From Toxorhynchites rutilus septentrionalis (Eukaryota > Arthropoda > Insecta > Diptera > Culicidae), in contig NC_073746.1 in the NCBI RefSeq assembly GCF_029784135.1, positions 243,171,807-243,235,806 on the forward strand: a stretch of DNA of 64,000 nt, written 5' to 3'. Position numbers and translations under genes: made by a program. Within the stretch, counting starts at the first letter, position 1; each line of letters starts with the position of its first letter. The notes under the pieces were generated by a model. It had not been told where the DNA came from. It made no database searches and saw only the letters and a list, made by a program, of their open reading frames with translations. Positions 31,136 to 41,138 of the stretch are shown here, one piece after another.

Positions 31136-31756
31136 TATAAGAAAAACCTTCCTGAAGGTTTTGAACTATAAGTTTACGAATATTTACGGAAACTTGTTTT
31201 CCCCCATCTTATCAGATTAAACCGCGCACTAATAATGATAAACGAATAATCAAACACATTATTTTAACATTTCTTTGCAGGAACAGGAGTATTTTTTTAG
31301 ACTTATGAGAGGTAGGGAAATGTTAAAAAAAATTCAGAGAAATAGTAATCTGATTATGTTACCAAAAATGCGTACTTTATATTCACCAATCGAAAATAGA
31401 GACAAAATTATTACACCAATCGTTTGTAAATCAATAATACTACAATTTATCTGAATTTATCGAGTTCATATACCATTTTTTCCTGTTGGGTACATTTTCC
31501 ATTGCGACCAATTTTTTAATCTATTGTCGCGGATACCTTATATTAGAAAAGATAAAAAAGTTCAACATTAAGATAGTAGGTGCGTACTTTATTTTGTCCA
31601 GTACTGTATTTCAACCACATGTGGGGATTTGGAGGACCACTTAAGTCCAGGTTTTGGTTATATTTTTCATGATTCCAGCTTGTAAATGAATTTAATGAAT
31701 TTAAAGTTATAGTAAGCTTATTTCATAGAACCAACGAATAAACGAAATATTTCCAG

Positions 31757-32054
31757 CCCTATTTAGAAACCGCCGCAAAGTGTGCAATTATTACGAGTGG
31801 AAATGCGACAGCGGGCAGTGCATCGAGTCCCATCAGCTGTGTGATGGAGTTGTCGACTGCAAGGACAAATCGGACGAAACCTCGAAAGCGTGTGCCTTCA
31901 TTCGGTGCCCGAGTTATGCTTTCCGGTGTCAATACGGTGGCTGTGTCGACGGGAATGCTATGTGTAATGGGATTAAGGAGTGTGCGGACAGTTCCGATGA
32001 ACATCTGCACTGTCCGGGATACAGGGAAGCACTCTTTACATCCGGGAATTGTTC
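31757..32054 (+). CDS. modSP: Modular serine protease, exon with LDLa 1-2
   Basis: The exon opens after TTTCCAG (phase: two bases complete a codon) and ends at GTTC before GTAAGA. It encodes two LDL-receptor class A modules, [13 protein letters not shown]...[13 protein letters not shown] and [13 protein letters not shown]...[13 protein letters not shown], with the Ca-binding acidic box in both. Each has six cysteines. LDLa modules in ModSP/HP14 proteases sit at the N-terminus and mediate assembly with recognition proteins upstream of Toll and melanization. The preceding exon must encode the signal peptide and was not identified. 26.8-31.6 kb upstream is transposon sequence, so the first intron is probably long. 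Confidence 0.88.
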
Positions 32055-32079
32055 GTAAGAAAACTTTGGGCTTAGAATA

Positions 32080-33377
32080 AAGGGTGTGTCACATCAAATT
32101 GCATCACGGAAAAAACGCTGTAGAAATTCGCCCAGTAGACCGATCCTTTTGAAAATTTTAGACAGTAAAATAAAAACTAATAAACAACTTTTGGCATTTT
32201 CCATTTTTCATACTTCGAGCCCAAGCCCGTAGGCTCGTACCTTCCTCTTTACCCCGTCCATAAGGTTCTGTACAACGTCAGGTTGTAGTTTTTTTTGAAC
32301 AGAAATCCATTTTCTCTTGAAGTCCGCCTCCGATTTGACAACTTTTGGGTTCTTCCGGAGGGCCTGCATCATAATCGCCCAATATTTCTCTATTGGGCGA
32401 AGCTCCGGCGCGTTGGGCGGGTTCATTTCCTTTGGCACGAAGGTGACCCCGTTGGCTTCGTACCACTCCAACCCGTCCTTTGAATAGTGGCACGAAGCGA
32501 GATCCGGCCAGAAGATGGTCGGGCCCTCATGCTGCTTCAATAGTGGTAGTAAGCGCTTCTGTAGGCACTCCTTAAGGTAACCCTACCCGTTTACCGTGCC
32601 GGTCATCACGAAGGGGGCGCTCCGCTTTCCGCAAGAGCAGATCGCTTGCCACACCATGTACTTTTTGGCAAACTTGGATAGTTTCTGCTTGCGAATCTCC
32701 TCCGGAACGCTGAATTTGTCCTCTGCGGAGAAGAACAACAGGCCCGGCAGCTGACGAAAGTCCGCTTTGACGTAGGTTTCGTCGTCCATTACCAGGCAAT
32801 GCGGCTTCGTCAGCATTTCGGTGTACAGCTTCCGGGCTCGCGTCTTCCCCACCATGTTTTGCCTTCCGTCGCGGTTAGGAGCCTTCTGAACCTTGTATGT
32901 ACGCAGGCCCTCCCGATGCTTGGTCCGCTGGACGAATGAACTTGACAAATTCAGCTTATTGGCGACATCCCGGACCGAACTTCTCGGATCACGTCTAAAC
33001 TGCTTAACTACGCGCTTGTGATCTTTTTCAATGACGGAGCATCAATTTTTGCCGTTCTTCACCTTCCGGTCGATGGTTAGGTTCTCGAACTATCGTTGTA
33101 GTACTCTGCTGACCGTTGATTGGACGATTCCCAGCATCTTACCGATGTCCCGATGTGACAACTCCGGATTCTCGAAATGAGTGCACAGGATTAATTCACG
33201 ACGCTCTTTTTCGTTCGACGACATTTTTCCAAATTTACGAAAAATTGAAAGTGAAGCATGGCCAACGTGATCTATACACTCTTATCTGATTTTAAAGCGA
33301 AAGTTGAAGATATAATTCCTAAAAATTAAATTTCTACAGCGTTTTTTCCGTGATGCAATTTGATGTGACACACCCTT
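32080..33377 (-). mobile_element. ITmD37E element in protease intron
   Basis: 1,298 bp with near-perfect terminal inverted repeats of over 40 bp (AAGGGTGTGTCACATCAAAT...) and a TA duplication at 32078-32079 and 33378-33379. It lies wholly inside the intron 32055-33418 of the modular serine protease, antisense to it. Confidence 0.93.
32208..33222 (-). pseudogene. ITmD37E transposase, inactivated
   Basis: Start MSSNEKERRELILCTHFENP at 33222, with an HTH region broken by stops and a frameshift. From 32948 the catalytic domain follows: VMDDETYVKADF with the first D, WPDLASCHYSKDG with the second D, then PELRPIEKYW. The acidic residue E lies 37 residues after the second D, which defines the D37E class described from mosquitoes. 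One nonsense codon near 32580 splits the catalytic domain (…TGTVNG / GYLKECLQ…), with the same frame continuing after it. Confidence 0.9.
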
Positions 33378-33418
33378 TAATGTAAAACAAAGGATCAATA
33401 ATATAACGCTCATTTCAG

Positions 33419-33948
33419 GAGCACCGAATTTCAGTGCAAATCGGGCCAGTGCATCCCAAGTGATGGTGTGTGCGATGGAATATCAAACTGCGATGACGAG
33501 TCCGACGAACGTCGAAAGATCTGCAGTTTGACCTTCTGTCCTTCGTTTTCTTTTCGCTGCAGCTATGGTGCATGTATTGGGGGATACTCAAAATGCGACG
33601 GGATCATAGACTGTCGAGATGGATCTGATGAAGACGAAGTTCTTTGTGGTAAGCCCGCGCCTACAACAACTCCAAAACCGATGCGAACGACAACGACGAC
33701 CACAACGACTACAACCCCATCGCCTCTAGTCACCGGACCGCCGGGTTCCTGTCTTGTGCCAGCACAGCCACAGAACGGACGAGTGGTGCTCGATGAAACC
33801 GTGCAAGATATTTTAATCGGCTCCGGAGAGTTCATCGAAAATTTCAACTCCGTACATGTGTTGTGCGATGATAAATACACCATCAAAGGAACTGCAACTA
33901 TTGTTTGTTTGGATGGAGAATGGTTGGATCCATTCCCCATTTGCGAGC
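33419..33948 (+). CDS. modSP: Modular serine protease, exon with LDLa 3-4 and CCP 1
   Basis: The acceptor CATTTCAG precedes this exon. The split Ser codon (TC + G) joins NCS to STEFQC in frame. It encodes LDLa 3 (FQCKSGQC...CDDESDE) and LDLa 4 (FRCSYGAC...CRDGSDE). A Thr/Pro-rich linker with a run of ten Thr follows, likely O-glycosylated. The first sushi/CCP domain runs from [12 protein letters not shown] to [13 protein letters not shown] and ends in a C..W..C pattern. The donor is GC|GTTAGT at 33949. Four LDLa modules plus two CCP-type modules is the ModSP layout known from Drosophila. The 530-bp exon is separated from the previous one by a 1.36-kb intron that is mostly an ITmD37E element. 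Confidence 0.9.
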
Positions 33949-34011
33949 GTTAGTCTAACAAAATTTACTTTTTGTTTCTGAACAGCATTTAATAATACTT
34001 TCCATTGTTAG

Positions 34012-34875
34012 GATACTGTTCGGAAATTCCCATCAATGGAATCACCGTTCAGCCGTTCTGTGAATACCAGCGGAAGCAAATTTCCTGCAAACGGCCACTC
34101 CCTCCAACGACAAGAGCGCGAATAGACTGCAAGATCGGTTATCAAAAACCGACCGGATCAATCAACGAAACACTTACCTGCGAAAATGGAGTCTGGGACA
34201 GTTCGGTGTTCCGCTGTGAACCGGTGTGTGGTACTCCGACTCCTGACGCCGAAGCCTATATTATTGGGGGCAGAAATGCCAGTATAGCTGAGGTCCCTTG
34301 GCACGCGGGGATATATCGCAACTTGGAGAACGATACTCTGGACGACATCCGTTCGGAGGACTGGCACTACATCTGCGGTGGTACAATTCTCACGGAACGA
34401 TTGGTCGTCACCGCCGCACACTGTTTCTGGGACGTAACCTCTTTCCATAATGTTAGGTCGTTCCTTATCACGGTGGGCAAATATCGACGAGATTTGAGCT
34501 CCATAGAACCTCTCCCTGCTCAAGTACTACGCGTACAGGAACTCGTCACACAGCCTCAGTATCAGGATTTTTCCGGATATTACAACCTGGACATAGCGGT
34601 TGTTGTGTTGAGTGACTTCATCGTGTTTAAATCACATATACGACCGATTTGTTTGGACAGAAACTTGAGGACCGAAAGCGAAAAGCGGATAAAACCGAAC
34701 AGTTTAGGACGGGTAGCAGGCTGGGGATTAACGACATCCGGTGGGGAGCTGAGTCCCAATCTCAAAGTCGTTGAGATTGGAACCGTTGATTACTACACAT
34801 GTCGAGACCATTCGCCCGTTTCCTACCGACCGTTCTTGACAGGGGATAAGTTCTGTGCAGGAGATCCTCTAACGG
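34012..34875 (+). CDS. modSP: Modular serine protease, exon with CCP 2 and protease His/Asp
   Basis: After a short 63-nt intron, the second sushi-type domain ([11 protein letters not shown]...[13 protein letters not shown]) leads to the activation segment [15 protein letters not shown]. The S1 protease domain starts there: WHAGIY, the catalytic His in TAAHC (near 34420) and the catalytic Asp in NLDIAVVVL (near 34591). Cleavage would follow Tyr, not Arg/Lys, which fits an enzyme that activates itself or is cut by a chymotrypsin-like protease. The donor is CTAACGG|GTAAG. Confidence 0.93.
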
Positions 34876-35011
34876 GTAAGTAAACCATGGAATGAAGGAC
34901 ACTGGCCCTATGCACAGAGATATCTCTATGTAGGGCCATTGACCTTCAGTTCTACTCAAACGAAAGAGAATTTATATCCAATTTCTCGATTAATGATCAA
35001 CTCTTCCACAG

Positions 35012-35223
35012 GTACCAGCGTTTGCCAGGGTGATAGTGGTGGAGGGTTCGCGTTGGGCCGAGACGCCTCAGGTGAAACTCTGTACTACCTGTACGGAGTG
35101 GTCAGTTCAGCACCTCGATCTGCCAGTGGGAGCTGTGATAACAACAAATATGTAGCGTTCACTGAAGTACAGAACTACATGCCAATGATTCTGGACGTTG
35201 AAAGTCGGTTCCCAGTTGTATGA
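35012..35223 (+). CDS. modSP: Modular serine protease, last exon with catalytic Ser
   Basis: The acceptor TTCCACAG precedes this exon, and the split Gly codon rejoins [16 protein letters not shown] in frame. GDSGGG carries the catalytic Ser. The residue six before it (position 189 in chymotrypsin numbering) is Ser, not the Asp of trypsin, so a chymotrypsin- or elastase-like specificity is inferred. The chain ends ...VESRFPVV before TGA at 35221-35223. With the other exons all catalytic residues are present, and I see no stop or frameshift, so the gene appears functional. It is predicted to be secreted into haemolymph. Confidence 0.93.
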
Positions 35224-35240
35224 GAAATGCGCGAAAGAAG

Positions 35241-35246
35241 AATAAA
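35241..35246 (+). terminator. Protease poly(A) signal
   Basis: AATAAA 18 nt after the stop codon. The 3' UTR is therefore probably very short. The opposite strand carries AATAAA matches just beyond, near 35281-35287, that could end the tropomyosin transcript. Confidence 0.65.
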
Positions 35247-35941
35247 ATAGCCATACTTGATGTACTTGGTTGAACCAAACTTTATTTTATTTTTATTTTT
35301 TTCATCGGAATGTATTATACGCGGGTCAACCTAATTTTGCAGATTCCGATTGTTATTCAGGTAATTTTATTCAATTCATTAATCTTTTTTGTCATCTTGG
35401 ATTTTTGCCGCCTTTTATTAAGCCCTACTGGATCAATAATATAAAAGAATACCCACCTCACCTTATCCCATAAAAAAGCGTATTATATATAAAAAAAATA
35501 TCAAATATACGCAATCAATTCTACAAAAACACCTTTATCTGAGATCAGAGCTGCACGAAGCATAGAAAACAATGTATAGGCAGTTAAGCATTTCAAGATT
35601 TTGACACAATCTTTAGAAGATCATGCGTTTACCAACGAGTCAAATAAGCCTAAACTTACAGTGATTCGATTTATACACAAACGAAAACTAAGCGATATAT
35701 TTCTTCCGCGATAGTTTGAGATTTTATAATTTACTCTATGATTCATGTGTTTCGTGGGTTGATTTGGTCGTTCTGTGTCTGCCCCTTCCGCCGGTCACCG
35801 ATTAGAAAATGGGTCGGCCGTGTTCAGAACTCTCTGAAGTGTCGAGGTTAGTGTTGGTTAATTCGATAGAGTTGGCTCTCTCTTTTTCACTTGGATGGGT
35901 TAGTCACTCGAGATGAATATTGTTATTGGTCGAATGGTTAG
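35247..35941. other. Space between convergent genes
   Basis: 718 nt separate the protease stop from the tropomyosin stop at 35942. Most is likely 3' UTR of the - strand tropomyosin isoform. AT-rich, no other gene seen. Confidence 0.5.
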
Positions 35942-36024
35942 TTAGTACCCAGATAAATCGGCGAAGGTGAGGTCCAACTCGGCAGCGATTGCTTTGTACT
36001 TAGACTTTTCCTTGTTGAAGTCAT
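35942..36024 (-). CDS. Tm1: Tropomyosin alternative last exon ending DLSGY
   Basis: After CTTTCCAG, AT completes the Asp codon begun by G at the end of the shared 70-nt exon. It gives RLE-D-DFNKEKSKYKAIAAELDLTFADLSGY and a stop. The heptad pattern of a coiled coil is kept, and the C-terminus (..FADLSGY, compare ..FAELTGY) is that of a non-muscle/cytoskeletal tropomyosin tail, which sets head-to-tail overlap and troponin independence. It is the most distal of four terminal exons and lies 15.8 kb beyond the ELILKE exon. Splicing to the 70-nt exon is inferred from phase and family. Confidence 0.9.
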
Positions 36025-36911
36025 CTGGAAAGGGGCGAAGAGAGAGAGTGATTTGTTAGTGGGAATAATACTATCATGGAAACATAGGTTATTTTCGAAT
36101 TTTTCACAAAAATAAGAACTAAAAAAAATTAAAAATCTCGCGTGTGAATCTTCATTTTAATATTTATTAATCATCCTCAAAAGTAAAGTTTCATCGTAGA
36201 GAAACCTTTGTGATCGAATGAGTTGTATCGATTGGAGCAACTTTCAAAGCTTTGTTCAGCAAGAATCGGAATGCAAGAAATCAACTCCATCTCGGGGTAG
36301 CTATTATCAGTGGCGTCTCGTCCATATGTGCACTTCGTGCACTGCACAACCTAATATTTAAAAAGAAAAAAAAACTCTGCTATGCACAGACTGGAGCTTA
36401 AAAAAGAAACGTCCGGAAAGCATGAAAAACATACGGATCTCACAGTCCACGCACTGTGCAGAATTACGTATATTGGTTTCTATTTTGTACCATTTATTCT
36501 ATGCTCTCCCCAGTCAGTGCACATCGATTAGTGCACAAAAATTACGTATATCTACACACTGATTAATAAAATTGTGTTGAAGCTTCGGGTAACTAAACTG
36601 CCAATGTGTTGGCAACGATTTCGTGCAGTGGACTCTGTGCACAAGAGAAGAGAATGGTAGTGGGTTGATTCAGATCTCCTCATCGATAGTCTCTCTCAAT
36701 TCTCTCGCAACCCGAGTTTAGACAACCAGATCCAGATCCACAATCGGCGCGCTTTGCGTAAGATGCTTTTATATAGCGGCTCTCTGAAAGCTTGCTTGAC
36801 GCAGATGATTTATTACGTCATCGACATCAGTCTCTGTGCACTTTTTCGGTGAACAGATAGAGCGGCGCTCACACACTCTAGTAAATCGCCAATGTACCGT
36901 TCTGAATCATA
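36025..36911. other. Tropomyosin intron, no feature recognised
   Basis: AT-rich. GTGCAC/CTGTGCA-type words recur at 36330-36660 and 36830, which suggests an old repeat, but no boundaries could be set. Confidence 0.4.
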
Positions 36912-38209
36912 TTAGGCTGTCAAAAAAGTCCTGCGGTATTTTTTTGAATTTTCATTTGTTCATAAAATTAGTTACAATTATCTGTTTTAAGTCAAATATG
37001 CGCCGTTTTGTTCGATGACTTGTTCCCAACGAGATGCCAACTTCATAATACCCCTGTTATAGAAGCTCGCTTCCTTATTGGCAAAAAACTCGGATAGCCA
37101 ATTTTCACAGGCCTCTTTTGTGGCTAACTTCTGATTACCTAGCTCGTTCGCCATGGACAAAAACAGGTGGTAGTCACTTGGTGCAAGGTCCGGTCTATTG
37201 ATTTTCATGACATGAACGGCGGATGCAAAAGAACCTCCCATCCGAGCTCCCGAAGCTTCTGGCGCGTCACCAAAGAAGTGTGTGGCCTGGCATTGTCCTG
37301 ATGGAAGACAATGCGGCCTCTGTTTATCGAAGATGACCTCTTCTTCATGAGTGCTACCTTCAAGCGGTCCAGTTGTTGGCAGTACAGGTCCGAATTGAGC
37401 GTTTGGCCATAGGGAAGCAGCTCATAATAGATTATTCCTTGACAATCCCACCAAACACACAGCAGAACTTTCCTGGCCGTTAATGAGGGCTTGGCCACCG
37501 TCTGAGCCGCTTCAGCGGGTTTCGACCACGACCGTTTGCGCTTCACGTTGTCGTAAGTGACCCACTTTTCATCGCCAGTCACCATCCGCTTCAGAAACGG
37601 GTCGATTTTGTTGCGATTCAGCAGCGATTCACATGCGTCGATACGGTCAAAGATGTTTTTTTGCGTCAACGTGTGTGGCACCCATACATCGAGCTTCTTT
37701 GTGAATCCAAGCTTCTTCAAATGGTTTATAACGGTTTGATGACTTATCCCCAGCTCTTGGCCGATGCTACGGCTACTACTATGCCGGTCTTTCTCGGCTA
37801 ATTCAGCGATTTTGTCGTAATTTTCGACGACAGGCCTTCCGGAGCGTGGCGCATCTTCGACGACCTCTACACCAGAACGAAAACGTTGAAACCATCGTTG
37901 TGCGGTGGAAATGGAAACTGTATCGGGTCTATAAACTGCACAAAATTTTATTGGCAGCTTAAGATGCATTTTTGCCTTTGTCATAGTAGTACTATAAAAT
38001 ATGTCGGATTTTTTCTTTATTTTGCTCCATATTTGCGACACTATAACTCACGAACGACTTAACCAAACAAAACACTGTCAAGGACTATATTATAGCAAAA
38101 ATACCTTTCCAACAAGCTATAGTATGACTCGATACAATGAATACAACTAGAACTACGCGCTTACAACGACACCTCGCGGAAATACCGCAGGACTTTTTTG
38201 ACAGCCTAA
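36912..38209 (-). mobile_element. mariner (D34D) element
   Basis: 1,298 bp with inverted termini TTAGGCTGTCAAAAAAGTCC then TGCGGTATT, flanked by TA (36910-36911, 38210-38211). It lies in the large tropomyosin intron, in the same orientation as the gene. Confidence 0.93.
36987..38041 (-). pseudogene. mariner transposase with one frameshift
   Basis: The N-terminal part has the helix-turn-helix AQRWFQRFRSG...DAPRSGRP and GISHQTVINHLKKLG. The catalytic core has VTGDEKWVTYDN (first D), HQDNARPHTS (second D) and LAPSDYHLF (third D, spacing D34D if the gap is closed). Just before the third block an insertion near 37230 replaces the expected YSPD and shifts the frame, so the catalytic domain is split into 37205-38041 and 36987-37241. 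The rest is open, making this a fairly young copy. Confidence 0.92.
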
Positions 38210-39299
38210 TATATAGAAGGTGCATTTTCATATGAAGTAAAATTCTGATTATACGCTATCGTAACATGAGCAAATTTATAACACATTCCAATTGGGGCTC
38301 TTTTGGTATTAACAAGTTCTTTTGCATAGGAACTCGATGTTGATAATTTCTTAATATTTTCCTTCGTTGATCGTATTGTTTTCACATATTCACGTTGGAG
38401 AGCCTTGATCCTTCTCTTTGTTGGCCGAGGCATTTTTATTGAATGTAATACTTTTCCGTTTACTGTTTGTGAAAGCATAGGCAGCCGTGGCAGTGTTCCG
38501 AGCTCTGCAATACAATTTGCAGCTCACCCAATGTTAAAGTTGCTAAAACCTACATTATAGACCCATTAAACGAAAAATAATAATTGTATTGATATCAACA
38601 CAATTTTATTCTATTGATTTTCATGACATGAAACGCTATGACTCAGGAATAACATTTTATTGAATGGTTTTTATAGCTGTTTCGATTATGTTATCTGGCA
38701 TCAGTGTCGAAAAAATAACGATGCTTTCACCAATACAAACAAAACCATTACCGAAGATTAAAAAATGAAAATTTAACTTTCAGAGCACTAGCTCGAGTTT
38801 TCCGACGTTTTTCACTATACAGTGCGACAGCGGATGAAAATTTAATATCTTGTGAGTAATCGATTAGAGTTTGGTTGATATTACTTGATGGGAAGTGTGC
38901 GAAAACGATCGTTTTCTTCACGATGTTTCGCAAAATTATTTATTTTCGGGCAAGGGGTAAGGGAGGGAGATGAAAGAAATGAGCGCCATTGTGGCAGCCA
39001 TTTGTGGCTAGCTTCCACCGTCACCTTAAACTCTCTGTTTGTCAACCTCAGCAGCCATTTTATTTCACGATTTCTTCATAGTTGCACCATCCCGAGTTAC
39101 TTTGGCGTCCTTCTTCAACTTCCGCCTGACAATTTCCCAATATTTCATTCGTCTTCCTAAGTTCGAAGCCGCCGGACGCATATATTTCGTTATCGTGTAT
39201 CGTTGAAGTGATACCGTTATTCTCGTGGCTGGTCAAGTGATTGTGCACAATAACGGGATTCCCTAGATTGTAACTGGATTGCATTGAAGCGGACACAAC
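38210..39299. other. Intronic sequence, no gene confirmed
   Basis: A 90-codon - frame (38206-38478) contains MPRPTKRRIKALQREYVKTI, basic and helical, of unknown origin. The remainder is AT-rich without motifs. Confidence 0.35.
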
Positions 39300-39569
39300 A
39301 AGCAGGAGGTAGAAGGCCTACAGCGCGGGCGCTGTGTGCTGTGTGCTGGTGAATTTATCGCCTCTCGTTATCGACACCATTATCGTACTGTGGTGCGATA
39401 CACCGGTTCAGCTGCACCGAAGGATTGATACGCGTTGGAGATTATCCGCACTGGTGTGGTGTGCATAATAAGTATAAATAATTTTATTAGGTTAAGTTTA
39501 TTAGGTTAAGAAAGAAAAAACAAAAAAAAATTGAAAAATTAACTAAAAAGTGTACATCTGCCATATTAA

Positions 39570-41138
39570 ATGGCAGATGAAGAAGGAACCGTTGACATGG
39601 AGATTGAATCCACTGTCTACCCCTCCATATCTACGGGAGCTGGAAAGTCGCTTAAACGCGTTCCCCCGTCGGATGTCTCTTTAGAGGGAGAGTTAAGCCA
39701 CCTAAACAAGCCCCCCTCAAGAAAATTTGCAAACCTTTCCTCTTCACCCCCTCAATCTCCTGCTCCCGCTTCCGATCAACTCCCGAACTTGCCTCCCAGC
39801 CCTACTGTTCCTGATCCCGCTCAACAATCGACCTCGTCCTCCCCCTCAGTTGTTTCCTCTCCTCGTGTCAAGGTATATCCAGAAGATTCACCTGGATCTG
39901 GCCCATGGGTTGTTTTCTTCCGGCCCAAACCAAAAGGAAAATCTCTAAATGTCATTCAAATTTCTAAAGATCTGGCAAGATATTATTCCTCCGTGGTCGA
40001 AATTAGAAAGGTTAGACCGAACAAACTGCGTGTTGTCGTGGCTAATCGGAAGCACGCTAACGATATTGTTGTCGACAATCGTTTTGTAATAGAATATCGC
40101 GTATATGTGCCCTGACATAACGTAAAGATTGCGGGGGTGATTACAGAAACGGGTCTGACGGGCGAAATAATAAAAGAGGGAGATGGCAGATTTAAACAGC
40201 TCCCTTTGAAGCAAATTGAAATTTTGGACTGCCAGCAACTTGGAAAAGTTTCCCAGAATGGGGAAGAAAAAAAATTCACGCCGTCCGACTCGTTTCGAGT
40301 AACTTTTGCTGGTTCCGCCCTCCCTGACTACGTTATGGTGGATAAATTAAGGCTTCCAGTGCGACTCTTCGTGCCAAAGCCCATGACTTGCAACAAATGC
40401 AAGTCAGTTGGTCATACAGCAGACTATTGCGCCAACAAGGAGCGCTGTGCCACTTGCGGAGAGCAACATGAGGGGAAATCCTGCAGTGCGACTGAGCATA
40501 AATGTCCATATTACGGGGGATCCCCACACGAGCTCTCAGCTTGTGAAACTTATAAGAGTCGCTGGGATAAACAGAAGCGCTCTTTGAAGGAACGCTCGAA
40601 GCGCACTTTTGCGGAAATTTTGAAGGGCGCTTCTCCACCGGCTCAAGAACAACAACCAATCAACACACAAAATGCCTTCGCCACGTTGCCCGTTGACGAA
40701 ATGGAAGCGGACACAGCTAACGGGGGCACACCGTTCATTTTCCAAGAGAATCCCCCGCGCAAAAATGTGACCACTCCCAAAGTTCAAGGACAAGTCCCTC
40801 CGGTGACAACCCCTGTTAGCTTGCCTAAAAAATCGAGTGCAGCAGACAAGCAAAATCAGGTTCCTCCTGGCTTCCGTGGCAATAGTTCACCTTCGAACGA
40901 CCCAGCACTCGAGGGGACATCAAAAACCCCAACTGTCCCTATTTTTCCGTCCAGCTCAACTTCCCAATCGGGATTTATAAAGTTGTCTGACCTTTTGGAT
41001 CAAATCTTCAAGTGTTTTAATGTTTCCGATTCCATCAGAACCATTGTCATCTCAATGCTTCCAGTATTAAAGACAATTTTACAGCAATTGATGCAAACAT
41101 GGCCCCTCCTTGCAATGATTATCTCTCTTGAGGTCTAA
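39570..41138 (+). pseudogene. I-clade LINE ORF1 (gag-like), one nonsense codon
   Basis: One frame interrupted only by TGA at 40113-40115. A Pro/Ser-rich N-terminus is followed by an RRM-like region (GPWVVFFRPKPKGK...IRKVRPNKLRVVV). Cysteine motifs follow: CNKCKSVGHTADYC, CATCGEQHEGKSC, and a third where CPYC is changed to CPYY. ORF1 protein coats the element RNA. It overlaps ORF2 by a few bases. Confidence 0.88.

Larger units (their letters stand above)
26784..31606 (-). mobile_element. Tc1-like element shattered by nested insertions
   Basis: The outer right end (31577-31606) reads inward on - as CAGTACTGGACAAAATAAAG then TACGCACC, flanked by TA. A second related TACGCAT/AAAGT block about 240 bp inside (near 31370) gives the inverted-repeat/direct-repeat plan known from some Tc1 elements. 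The left end at 26784-26806 keeps AAAAAATAAAGTACGCA. Between them the transposase occurs in order on - as separate pieces: N-terminus 31135-30870, catalytic DNDPKHT 28545-28492, PDLNP-ENLW 27546-27437, C-terminus 26942-26838. MITEs and other repeats separate the pieces. Reading it as one original element of about 1.6 kb is inference from order and strand. Confidence 0.72.

Noticed and set aside
30781..31140. 119-codon + strand frame
   Set aside because: Antisense of the Tc1 DNA-binding domain, which reads clearly on the - strand.
33563..33940. 125-codon - strand frame
   Set aside because: Antisense of the protease LDLa/CCP exon; Val run mirrors the Thr run.
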